From the NCBI RefSeq assembly GCF_000348985.1, contig NC_035931.1, positions 124,001 through 188,000 on the forward strand: 64,000 bases of DNA. Direction: 5' to 3'. The position numbers and the translations under genes were made by a program. This stretch comes from Huiozyma naganishii CBS 8797. Its lineage: Eukaryota; Ascomycota; Saccharomycetes; Saccharomycetales; Saccharomycetaceae. The notes under the pieces are model-generated. The model ran no database searches and was not told the DNA's origin. It worked only from the letters and a program-made list of their open reading frames with translations. Below are positions 17,513 through 26,384 of the stretch, one piece after another. Position 1 is the stretch's first letter, and the number at the start of each line of letters is the position of its first letter.

Positions 17513-19687
17513 TCACTCGACATTGTTCAAAAGAGTGGATAAAATTTTCCTCAAATCGGAAACGGTAAAAGGGATCCATACGACCTCTGTACCATTTGCA
17601 TTCTTCTTCGTGATGACCATCTTATGCTCAATGAATTCTCTCAGCATGGTTCTCAAAGAAATTTCGTTAGATGCAATGAAGTCCTCTGCACACTGTTGCA
17701 ACAAACGCTTGAACTCCACGCCTAATTTTAGGCCACCATTCGAAACTGCATGTTTTTTCTGTGCATCAGCATCCGCGTCGATTTTCGTGAGTTGTGCGGT
17801 GATTATAGTCTTGTACAGTCTCTTGGAGTTTGATGTCAGAGATTCGAGCACATATCTTACACCTTCTATACCAGACGACGTCTCCTTTGCTCCTATTTTC
17901 ATGACATCCTGGAATGTCGACTCTATTGTGTTCGGTTCGAAATTGGTAACGTCGTGATAAACAAAATTGAAGTTTTGTGAAAGACCGTTATCCCACAACA
18001 AAGGGGCGCTGACGTTATCTGTGGATGCCACCACGGCAATTTGTTTAATTGAGGCCAACGAACTCAACATCTCTTGAAATGCATCCCTTCTGACGCTAGG
18101 CCCGTCCAGGTTATGTACAACAAGGATCAGTTTGATGTCCGCAGGTTGCGTTTTGTAGAACTCAACCATTTTGGAGATGGACAGCATTACATGGTTACCC
18201 CAAAACTTTGTCTCTGCTTTAGTTATCTCTTCCGGTAAAGTTAATTTTGAGATATCATAAAATATATCCCTATAGTTACAAGTGGGGTTGTATCCGTTTA
18301 TGACGACACAGGGTATACCGTTTATAGTCTTGCCGCCAGCTGTCTGTCCGTTCCAGGAGATGCCTGGTAATGCCAATTTTTTGGATAAATAATTCAAGGC
18401 AAACGATTCCAAAAAATTCCGTTTCGAGCCGATACCATAAAACAAGAGAGTGAACCCTTGGGTGACCTCGAACCAAAATTGTGTGAACAGTTTTTTCTGA
18501 ATTTCAAACAACTTTTTCCTCTTATCCTTCAAAAACCTCTTATTGAACACTTCTGAAATGGTCGCGAACTCGGCTCGCGTCACATCTGGTGCTGCTGCCA
18601 TAGAACTTTTTGATTTCTTATTAACTGCTTTTGTTCTCTTCTGGTCAAAATAGCCCTCGTATGTATCGAAAAAATCGTTAGACTTTTTGAATGACTCGAA
18701 TCCGTCCGCTTCGGCTTTCCCAACTGCAGTTTTATTTCTATCCGCGCGATTGTACTGTAGTGGAGTCGCTACGAAGTTTTTATCCAATTTCAACGCCAGT
18801 TCAGGTCTTCTGTGTTCGGTACTTGTATTTCCCGCAAACTCTCCTAAATTATCTAATACCATTTTCTTCAAAGGTGAGATAAAGTCACGGTTCAAGTTTT
18901 GGGTGAAATTCTTCCCTGGTTTCAAAGGTGTGTTTAGCTCAGAAATCGATTTGGAAGCGTGGCTTGATTTTGTAGAAGGTCGCATCCCATCAAACATTGG
19001 TGAAGATGGTAGTTCCGAAGAACCGGTGGAGGAGTTTCCAATAAATTCATCACTTTCATCATCCAATTCTCCTCCATCAGCTAATTCTTCTCTAAGAGCC
19101 TCTGCATCGATCAGTGTTTTCTTCGGTCTCTTGAATGTTTTAGGCAGCAAGTTAGTCGTTGTGAGATCGCCTACAATTTCTTTCTTGGCCTTTCTATCCG
19201 TTTGTAACGTCCCCCCAGAAGGGTCTATTATTTTGCGTGGTCTCCCCGGTTTTCTTTTCACCGGCGGATCCTGCACATCAATTATGCGGGGTCTTCCTGG
19301 CTTCCTCTTCAGGGGAATCACATCCTCCCCCTCCGGTTTGATTTTTCTTGGTCTCCCAACCTTTCTTTTCACAGTAACCGTTGCAACCTCGCCTTCGACT
19401 TTGTTCTTTCTTGGTCTTCCCCTCCTCCTCTTTGGTGGGGAAGTATTCGAATCAAAATCTGTTGATAATTCCCTTTTAAGCTTCGGTTCAGGCAGATCAT
19501 CTGGGGCTTGGTTGGTATCTGATTTGGAGGCAACTGCAGCAGCTATCGCCAATGTCTCAAGTAGCGATTTCTTACTGGGCGAGTTGTGCTTTCTTCTCAA
19601 GCCAATTACAGTCCGTTTGGGGGTCCCTGGAGCACGCTGAGAGGGGCCCGACAAAATGTCGCTGTGTTCAACTATGTCATCCTCCAT
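17513..19687 (-). CDS. ORC2: Origin recognition complex subunit 2
   Basis: A 724-residue protein, about 100 longer than S. cerevisiae Orc2 (620). Orc2 is a core subunit of the six-subunit complex that marks replication origins and loads the MCM helicase. The C-terminal two thirds are the AAA+-like and winged-helix region, recognised by FTLLFYGIGSKRNFL, the VVINGYNP segment, LILVVHNLDGPS and DNVSAPLLWD. The N-terminus carries four AT-hook motifs (GRPR with flanking basic residues) at about residues 86-94, 107-115, 127-134 and 144-152, spaced about 20 residues apart. Between them and the core is a long charged linker. Position matches YBR060C, with TRM7 next but one upstream. Confidence 0.96.
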   Translation of the reverse strand: MEDDIVEHSDILSGPSQRAPGTPKRTVIGLRRKHNSPSKKSLLETLAIAAAVASKSDTNQAPDDLPEPKLKRELSTDFDSNTSPPKRRRGRPRKNKVEGEVATVTVKRKVGRPRKIKPEGEDVIPLKRKPGRPRIIDVQDPPVKRKPGRPRKIIDPSGGTLQTDRKAKKEIVGDLTTTNLLPKTFKRPKKTLIDAEALREELADGGELDDESDEFIGNSSTGSSELPSSPMFDGMRPSTKSSHASKSISELNTPLKPGKNFTQNLNRDFISPLKKMVLDNLGEFAGNTSTEHRRPELALKLDKNFVATPLQYNRADRNKTAVGKAEADGFESFKKSNDFFDTYEGYFDQKRTKAVNKKSKSSMAAAPDVTRAEFATISEVFNKRFLKDKRKKLFEIQKKLFTQFWFEVTQGFTLLFYGIGSKRNFLESFALNYLSKKLALPGISWNGQTAGGKTINGIPCVVINGYNPTCNYRDIFYDISKLTLPEEITKAETKFWGNHVMLSISKMVEFYKTQPADIKLILVVHNLDGPSVRRDAFQEMLSSLASIKQIAVVASTDNVSAPLLWDNGLSQNFNFVYHDVTNFEPNTIESTFQDVMKIGAKETSSGIEGVRYVLESLTSNSKRLYKTIITAQLTKIDADADAQKKHAVSNGGLKLGVEFKRLLQQCAEDFIASNEISLRTMLREFIEHKMVITKKNANGTEVVWIPFTVSDLRKILSTLLNNVE

Positions 19688-19899
19688 TTGGTTGCACTGG
19701 TGGCTAGATCAAGTGATCAGTATTCTTCTGTTTATTCTTTTTGCGTCTGATGCTTCAATTTGATGTAATTGAAATAATGTCAGCAAACAAGAAAATTCTA
19801 CAAAATGGAAAAAACGTAAATAAAATCCATCACTGTGGACTTAAATGGTTGAGTTTGCTAAATATATGACTACAAACACACAGAAGGTTACATACGATT

Positions 19900-20298
19900 C
19901 TATAGAGACGAGGAGACGCAGTTCAGTAGGGCCAGTAGTACAATGGCAAGCCCGAATTTATGGGGAACTTCTAGTTTCCCGCCTGCATTCTTGAGTTTTT
20001 TCGAGGTATAGTAGTAGCCAGCGGTGACACCGCAGTAATAGAGCTGGTTTTGGTCGAAGTTCTCGTCGACGGTCATGGTGTTTTTTGGTCCACAGGGGCA
20101 CTTGTTGCCGTTGCACTGGACGGCATTGATGATTGCGTAGTATACGCTGTCTTCTGGGAACTGTACTCTACCCTGTTGAAACCCGCATTGGAAAATTTTA
20201 TTTTGGTCTTTATAGTCCGCACTATCGGCGTAAATGCTTGGGAGAGTGATACCACATGGCAAAAATGACCCAGTTGAGTTGTGATGGCTGACACTCAT
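19900..20298 (-). CDS. Unrecognised small cysteine-containing protein with hydrophobic C-terminus
   Basis: A 132-residue open frame that I cannot assign. It contains several cysteines (CGITLPS, FQCGFQQG, QCNGNKCPCGPKN, YYCGVTAG), many aromatic residues, and one hydrophobic stretch at the very C-terminus (FGLAIVLLALLNC), resembling a GPI-attachment signal or tail anchor. No signal peptide follows ATG 20298. A TATAAA at about 20385 on the minus strand and a T-rich leader precede that ATG, which supports a real promoter. In the same frame, upstream of a TAA just before the ATG, lies a hydrophobic run (LIFLFLCYLM). This could be a lost signal peptide, though no ATG precedes it. Nothing lies between ORC2 and TRM7 in S. 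cerevisiae, so this is a lineage-specific gene or a decaying wall-protein gene. Confidence 0.5.
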   Translation of the reverse strand: MSVSHHNSTGSFLPCGITLPSIYADSADYKDQNKIFQCGFQQGRVQFPEDSVYYAIINAVQCNGNKCPCGPKNTMTVDENFDQNQLYYCGVTAGYYYTSKKLKNAGGKLEVPHKFGLAIVLLALLNCVSSSL

Positions 20299-21072
20299 TC
20301 TTGTTGCGTAGAGGGTTCCTTACATGAGGTAGCAGAGAAAGAGGAAGATAAGGGAAGTAACAAGGACAAGATACCCAGTCGCCTTTATAGTTGTAATTTA
20401 GAGATGAGAGGGGGAAAGCGCCGCTCCACTGATGTGTTCCGAAAAAGGGCACTTAGAAGGAGCGGGTCTTGCCAGATAGACTTGTTTGACTACGGCGTAT
20501 CTTGCAGACACATTGGTTTATTGTTATTGCGTAGGAAATGTGTTAACTAAGCGCACAGATTTGCCAGAGTCATAACGGGAAACTGTTCGAGCAGGCAGGA
20601 CAGAAAACAATGCAGGACCGTTGAGTGGAGTCTAACTCGCATCCGAAATTATAATACACCACAACATCCTCGTACAACAAAAAATGCGGCGGACAGTGCT
20701 TGCTTCTCTCCGAGAAGGGAAGGTGTGGTTAGATAATTCAAAGGCTTCTTTTCATGGTATACATTCTCAAATTGCTTTGCAGTAAGAACCTCTTTCGCCG
20801 AGACCGGAGATAACGTTCAATATATAGAGTGTAATGACCGTAAAAAACATCATCTTGACTTCAAGTGTAGGAGAGGATAGTGACACTGCATATTGGAGTG
20901 TTCAGCTTAATTTCCGGAGCACCCATGACTACGATTTGAAGGCGTCCAGCCCAGATATTACAGATCATATCTGGTAACGATTGTCAACGTCCAAGTGCGT
21001 TCAAAGTTTCGCCATTTCCATTAAGTTTCCAGCCGAGTCTATACCGATGTATATAAATCATACATGTACTAT
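20299..21072. other. Intergenic between TRM7 and the small gene
   Basis: About 770 bases. It contains the promoter of the small gene (TATAAA near 20385 on the minus strand). I see no other coding frame, RNA gene or repeat. Confidence 0.6.
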
Positions 21073-22008
21073 TCACACACAGGACGACAGTTTCCCACTC
21101 CTTTTCAACTCCAGTGCCCGTTTGTAAGGTGGATTTGTCGGGCTTTGCACTGGATCGAGCGACTTCTCTATCTTGGCCATATCGCCTTCATCCAGATGGT
21201 ACGTTGCGTCAGAGTCGAAACTGTCCAACCCCCCGCACGATATGAACGGAGCGACTGTTCTTACACTTTCGTGCCACTCTGGCAGTTGGCTATCGTCACC
21301 TAGAGAGAGTTTATTGATGCCAACAAAACAATCGTGGAAGAATTCCTCCACTGATACGTTGTTGTCTAGTTTCGGGCTCCAATTCGCTGGGGGTTGGTAG
21401 TCTAGACACACGATGAAAGCCTCCAGCGACGTGCCTCTCGAGGATCTCGGTTTCGCGCACACGACACTCTTGAACAGATAGCCCAATTGTGAGTACAGCA
21501 TGTCGATATCGCGGCCTCTGAATATCTTGGCGACGAAGTTACCGTGTGGTTTCAGCACGCAGGTGGTCAATTGCAACGCACTCATGATCAGTTGCTGCTG
21601 AACGTACTCGTCCAGATCGTGGAGCCCAGTGACATCTGGAGCACCATCAGAACATACGAAATCCGCCTTTTCGTTCCCGAATAGCTCCAGGATCCTGCTC
21701 AACGTCTTCGGGTGCGTGATGTCCGCTTGGAACGTGGTAACGTTATCTATCGGGGACATTGGTTGCAGGTCCACCGCAACTATTTTTTTGCCCTGCACGT
21801 CTCCCTCAGCCTCGTCAAACATCTTCCTCGACAGAACCTGTGACCAGGACCCTGGTGCGGCACACAGGTCCACTACCCTCTCCAAGTCATCGAGAAAATG
21901 GAACTCCTCATTCAATTGCAGCAGTTTGAAGGCAGAACGGGCCCTGTAGCCCAGCTCTTTCGCCTTCCTGTAGTACAAATCTCTCTTATCTTTACTGCTC
22001 TTCCCCAT
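21073..22008 (-). CDS. TRM7: tRNA 2'-O-ribose methyltransferase TRM7
   Basis: A 311-residue enzyme (310 in S. cerevisiae) of the RrmJ/FtsJ family. It methylates the 2'-OH of nucleotides 32 and 34 in the anticodon loop of tRNAs for Phe, Trp and Leu, with partners Trm732 and Trm734. The conserved N-terminus reads [24 protein letters not shown], and the SAM-binding motif [15 protein letters not shown] starts near residue 45. [18 protein letters not shown] and the KIFRG lysine region supply the remaining K-D-K-E catalytic set. Position matches YBR061C. Confidence 0.97.
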   Translation of the reverse strand: MGKSSKDKRDLYYRKAKELGYRARSAFKLLQLNEEFHFLDDLERVVDLCAAPGSWSQVLSRKMFDEAEGDVQGKKIVAVDLQPMSPIDNVTTFQADITHPKTLSRILELFGNEKADFVCSDGAPDVTGLHDLDEYVQQQLIMSALQLTTCVLKPHGNFVAKIFRGRDIDMLYSQLGYLFKSVVCAKPRSSRGTSLEAFIVCLDYQPPANWSPKLDNNVSVEEFFHDCFVGINKLSLGDDSQLPEWHESVRTVAPFISCGGLDSFDSDATYHLDEGDMAKIEKSLDPVQSPTNPPYKRALELKRSGKLSSCV

Positions 22009-22186
22009 CGCTGATCACTGCCGGCCACTCTCCAACAGCAAACGAGACCTCATCTGTTCAGACTGCTCTTCGAACTGACTCCTACAATATAATTTTTTTT
22101 CGTTATCTTTTCACTAGTTTATGTTGCTGCGTCTATAAAGCTACCGCTAACACTAATATTAACAGGCATTCCCTTCCCTCTCGGGA

Positions 22187-22800
22187 TCACCCGTACATGC
22201 CCCAATCCTCCTCGAGCTCTGCCTTGGAGGTGTCCAAATCCTGTACTTTGTGACCGTTCACGACGTCCCTGCACATCGGGCACGTCACCTGGTTCGAAAG
22301 CCACATGGAGATGCACTGCAGGTCGAAGATGTGGCCGCAGTGGGGCAGCTGCGCGAGCAGCGGGTAGTTGTCGTTGCCGAACCGCTCGAAGCAGATCGAG
22401 CAGGTGTCTGTCAGGGGCACCTTATTTCTCGGGACGCGGGGCAAAGAATCGATGAATTCCTGCGAGCAGCCCTTCTCCCTGTCCTCTGGGTGCCACTGGG
22501 ATTGTAGCAGCGGCGAGAGCATGTTTTGGAACAGCTCAATCAGCTCAGGGTTGAACTGCGGGTTGTTCCTGCCAAACTGCTCAAACAGTTCCTGGAACTG
22601 GGCCCGACTCTCCCTCCGCTCCTCAGAGTCCTCCGCATTAGCAGTCTCAATGTTATGCTCCTCTGTATTGCACATGCACACATTTCGTTAGCCAATGCAC
22701 TTGTTAGTAACTTAGTAAAGAGACACTGACAGAAACCTACAGGTGACATCGAAAGAAAGAAAAGAGGGCACAGTCAACACATACCTTGGTAGTTGGACAT
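22187..22800 (-). CDS. YBR062C: RING-H2 protein, YBR062C orthologue (spliced)
   Basis: Two exons on the minus strand. Exon 1 is only 16 bases (22800-22785, encoding MSNYQ plus one base) and is followed by a GTATGT donor. Exon 2 is 22662-22187, after an acceptor ending TACAG. The 122-base intron holds a perfect TACTAAC branch site at 22703-22709. The joined frame gives 163 residues that start MSNYQEEHN, comparable with the yeast MSTYEEEHG. A RING-H2 domain occupies about residues 95-145 (CSICFE, CGHIFDLQCISMWL, CPMC), and the C-terminus ELEEDWGMYG is conserved. It is a probable E3 ubiquitin ligase of unknown substrate. S. cerevisiae YBR062C also has a tiny first exon. The start chosen by open frame alone (22681) would be wrong. 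Confidence 0.93.
22663..22784 (-). other. Spliceosomal intron in the YBR062C orthologue
   Basis: A 122-base intron with donor GTATGT at 22784-22779, branch site TACTAAC at 22709-22703 and acceptor CAG at 22665-22663. Splicing restores a conserved N-terminus. Confidence 0.93.
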
Positions 22801-23155
22801 CTATAGCACAGCTCTAGTCCCGAACGCAACTTCACAGCAGTCCCCAAGAGAGCGAACACTAACCCCCGAAGACACTTCCTTCCCTGTATCTTGTCTCCCT
22901 CTCTTCATCTCTTTATATATATTTAATTTCACTGTGACGTTGACGGAAGTTCTTCCGAATGAGGAGGGGGTCCCGCACGTGATCGGTGGGCGTAGCGGAG
23001 CAGCTTGGTGTCAATCGTGTGGTAGAGGGGGGGGAAGAGTTCCTGAGCACATTGTAGTGCTGCCTCAGCGTCTTCTTGTTTTCGGAACAGGTTTCTTTAG
23101 GGAAGTGGAATGTTGCGTCTTGTATCTGAAAAAAAGCCTCTCTCTATCGACAAGA
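22801..23155. other. Intergenic YBR062C-ECM2
   Basis: The promoter of the YBR062C orthologue, with TATATATATTTA at about 22913-22925, and the 3' flank of ECM2. I see nothing else. Confidence 0.6.
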
Positions 23156-24211
23156 CTACAGTTCTAAGTTGGATACACGTTTACTCTTCTTATTCTTCTT
23201 GCCCACACGCTTGTGTTTGTTGGCCGCAGCCGATTTTGCAAGTTTCTTCCCCCCAGGGGAGTCTCCTTCGGTGACCAGGTTGAAGGAGTTGCTCGATATC
23301 TTCGCTTGGAGGGCATTCCTCAACTTGATGTTTTCCTTGATATTGCGGCCAAAGGACGTGATCTTGAAACCTTGCCTCCAGGGAAGAACAAACACCCGGA
23401 ATCGGAGAACTTCCAAGATACCTTTGGTCTTCCCGCCCCTGGTCAAACAGCCACGGGATATCAGTTCTTTGACAAACTTGTCGCTTAGCAGTTGACTCTT
23501 GAACTTTATCCCACCACACGTTGCCTTATGGTTGACTATCAGAGACGTCGACGGTGTCTGTTTCCAATTTTCGTCCCCTACAATATCTGCAATGGTACTG
23601 TCAATTTGCCATTCCGGTATCGATGTGTCTATCCCAAACAGAAAAAAACTTTGTACACCAGCACAGTTCTCACTGGAAAAAGTCTCGCTCATGGGTAGAT
23701 CTTTCCAAATATGCGTTATGCTTGTACTGCCCAAATTGGATGAACCTCTTTTAAGGTTGTTCGTTGCATCCTCTTTTTGCTCTGACTCACGGGTAAGAGT
23801 CTCCTCCAGTTGAGCCATCACCTGAGCCAATTGGTCCCTATCTCCGGTCACCTCAGCTCCGCCCAGCTTAGCGTTCCCATTCTTAAGAGCCACAAACCTC
23901 TTCATCATTTCATTCTGCGCTTCCCTCGTTTTCACCTCATGGCCCTTAATCAGCGATATAATCTGGTCCCGCTCGTCAATAGATATATGCCAAGCCAGAT
24001 CCAGCATGCAACACTGACACACGTTTCTCTGCTTTGCACACCGTTCACACGCGATCGTTCTAATGATCGTGCTTGACCTTGGATCCTTCTTGAAATGAAA
24101 CACCGTGAAGGGCAACGTACATATTTTACAGTCCGCACCATTCGGTATCTTCGTGACCCGTATATCTGGAGAGTCACCCAGACACAGTTCGCAGATGATA
24201 GGCGCACTCAT
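23156..24211 (-). CDS. ECM2: Pre-mRNA splicing factor ECM2
   Basis: A 351-residue protein (364 in S. cerevisiae), orthologue of Slt11/RBM22, a component of the Prp19-associated NTC. It contacts U6 snRNA and U2/U6 helix II in the activated spliceosome. N-terminal zinc-binding cysteines are clear (CELCLGD, DCKICTLPFTVFHFK, ACERCAKQRNVCQCCMLDL). A degenerate RRM follows near residues 180-270, and the C-terminus is lysine-rich. ATG 24211 starts MSAPIICELC; the codon further upstream in frame is TTG. Position matches YBR065C. Confidence 0.95.
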   Translation of the reverse strand: MSAPIICELCLGDSPDIRVTKIPNGADCKICTLPFTVFHFKKDPRSSTIIRTIACERCAKQRNVCQCCMLDLAWHISIDERDQIISLIKGHEVKTREAQNEMMKRFVALKNGNAKLGGAEVTGDRDQLAQVMAQLEETLTRESEQKEDATNNLKRGSSNLGSTSITHIWKDLPMSETFSSENCAGVQSFFLFGIDTSIPEWQIDSTIADIVGDENWKQTPSTSLIVNHKATCGGIKFKSQLLSDKFVKELISRGCLTRGGKTKGILEVLRFRVFVLPWRQGFKITSFGRNIKENIKLRNALQAKISSNSFNLVTEGDSPGGKKLAKSAAANKHKRVGKKNKKSKRVSNLEL

Positions 24212-24420
24212 TCCTGTCAAAACTCGTCGATCGCCTCGAACAGCCCATCGGAAGGGAAGAACTCAAAACCAAAATACATAATATCAAATTTTATCTTTTT
24301 GATGCCCTCTACTTGAAGTACGAAGGTTTCAATTGCGTACAGTGAAGAATAGTATTGACGTTGGGGCGATGGGAGCAGCTACGTATTTTTATTTACTGTG
24401 GGTATATGCATGTGTGTTTC

Positions 24421-25263
24421 TCATTTCTTGGCGACTTTCCCCTTCTTCGCTTGTCTCTGCTTCTTCTTCAAGTGCGTTCTATAATGCTGTATGCAGTTGT
24501 CGTGTCTACTAAACCTTTGGCCGCAACTTTCGTGCGGACAGACGTAGTTCTTCTCCCCCGTGTGGATCTTGTTGTGTCTCGACAGGTGCCCCGACGTAGT
24601 GAACGCCATCGAGCACGTCTTGCACTGGAACTTGCGGTGTTTGGAAGATATTATCTCCGTGGTGCACCTGTGATATACGTCGTTGTGGTTTAGGAACTGT
24701 TGAGTGGACATATGCGGGGTTCCCTTGCCTCGCGACGCCGTGAACGCGACTGAATTGTCCACTGCACCTTTGAAACTGTCTGGATAACTGACGTTACAAA
24801 GTTTTAATATTACAGGCTCCCTCTTCATTGTAGCCTCCATGTTTACGTAGTTGGTCTTCCTTTTCCTGAAAAGCGGGATCTTACTCGCAATGGTCATTAT
24901 CTCATTGCCTGTCCGTACTGTGGACACTGGGGAAGGTGTACTTGGAGGAGGTGTGATTGGGAACTCCGCCAAGTGCTGATTGACTGGTTTATCGGGGCCA
25001 TTTCTGACTTTTGTAAGAACTGGGGTTGCTAAACTCCTTGGAGGAGAAGATAGTGGGGATGGTGATGGCGAGGGTAAAGCGATTTGTGGTTTGGTATATA
25101 CAGGAAGCGTTTGCCCCTTCGACGTGCCGCCCATGGAAAACAGACTCTTGTTTAGCTTGAATATTAAAGCTTCTTCGACAATGTGTGACGAGGTGATCAC
25201 TGGCAACAGTGTTTCATACTTTGTCAATTCACATGAACTTTGTACTGGAGAAAGCGCGCTCAT
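24421..25263 (-). CDS. NRG2: C2H2 zinc-finger repressor of the NRG1/NRG2 family
   Basis: A 280-residue protein with two C2H2 fingers near the C-terminus (about residues 212-233 and 241-264; CKTC...H..IHTGEKNYVCPHESCGQRFSRHDN...H) and a basic tail. The linker, the second finger and the position beside ECM2 (YBR065C) match NRG2 (YBR066C), but one copy in this species may serve for both NRG1 and NRG2. These proteins recruit Tup1-Ssn6 to repress glucose-regulated, filamentation and stress genes. The N-terminal two thirds are Ser/Pro/Thr-rich and poorly conserved. It is longer than S. cerevisiae Nrg1 (231) and Nrg2 (220). Confidence 0.88.
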   Translation of the reverse strand: MSALSPVQSSCELTKYETLLPVITSSHIVEEALIFKLNKSLFSMGGTSKGQTLPVYTKPQIALPSPSPSPLSSPPRSLATPVLTKVRNGPDKPVNQHLAEFPITPPPSTPSPVSTVRTGNEIMTIASKIPLFRKRKTNYVNMEATMKREPVILKLCNVSYPDSFKGAVDNSVAFTASRGKGTPHMSTQQFLNHNDVYHRCTTEIISSKHRKFQCKTCSMAFTTSGHLSRHNKIHTGEKNYVCPHESCGQRFSRHDNCIQHYRTHLKKKQRQAKKGKVAKK

Positions 25264-25721
25264 TTTTTGGAGGTTGGGCTGTTGTTAGAGAAGTTCAAAA
25301 CTTTCTGTTCGGTACACCAATACAAACTAAGTAAATACTTACCCGAGACGCAACAGTCAACGGCTCATTTATATATACACCCGCCCTCTCTCCAAACCAC
25401 TCGTACGTATGAATAAACCTTGTTGAGCGAGGGAGGGGAAGAAAGACCAAGATGGCGGGTCCTGTACTTAGAGACTCCAAACTAGATACGAACGAAGGCG
25501 ATACGAATACACGAGCGGAAAACCCCAATCAGAAAACAAAATATGGGCAGGCGACACAAAAATCGGGGTACCGCAGGAAAGGCGCACCTCGCAGCTGGAA
25601 ACGGTCAAAATGCGACATCTATTGTGTGTCCATGTGCCAAAACAGAAAACCAAATGCGTAACCGAATTGGCCAGTTGTTCTGCCGAGCGACAAGCTGTCC
25701 CTCTCGAATTCAACAGTTGTT

Positions 25722-25741
25722 CACACACACACACACACACG
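25722..25741. repeat. (CA)n dinucleotide repeat
   Basis: A pure CA run of about ten units in non-coding DNA upstream of the NRG gene. Confidence 0.9.
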
Positions 25742-26370
25742 CATCCCAAAACAACCACAACAACGAAACCAGGGAACGAAGACGTTTGGATCTCAACAAT
25801 GGCGGGTGCCGTCGAAAACACGCACAACTAACGGTAAATATGGAGAGGGGAGCGCGATCCGAAGATGAAGATGCCAGGGATTCTGCTGTCTGATTCTATG
25901 TGGTCCCCACCACTACCACCACCACTGCTCCCTCGTATACGGCTTCCCTTCACGGTACCTCTTGCCCGTCTATTGTCCAGCCGCCCAGAGATTATACGAG
26001 CTGTCCCGAAAGGGTAAAACTGAAGGAAACGGCCCGTTTAGCACCACAAAAAAAGGGTGGTGTGTATCTGTAACTGTGTCATACTACCGCATCCGGTAAT
26101 GAGACGCGTTTGTCTCGGGTACGAGGCGCGTACACAGGCACACGCACAGGCCAAGATGGGGCCCTTGCTTATACGTTTTAACGATGTCAAGATTGCGCTT
26201 TAAACGAGAGTCGCAGGGATGCGGGAAAAAAAGGGGGAGGGCGATGTTGCCCAAGACGGTATGAGTATAATAGTGCGAAGAGGACAGCACGGGTATACCG
26301 TGACGGAGGTGGCAGTGCCCTGTGCAAAGTACGAGCGACGTGGAGTTTTACTTCAAACTGCCAAGCTCCT

Positions 26371-26384
26371 CCCCCCCCCCCCCC
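26371..26384. repeat. Homopolymer run of 14 C
   Basis: An uninterrupted poly(C) tract in intergenic DNA, unusually long for a yeast genome. Its exact length may be uncertain in any assembly. Confidence 0.85.

Noticed and set aside
18687..19640. A 317-codon frame antisense to ORC2
   Set aside because: It is a mirror of the Lys/Arg/Ser/Asp-rich coding region of ORC2 on the other strand; hydrophobic runs are the complement of charged codons.
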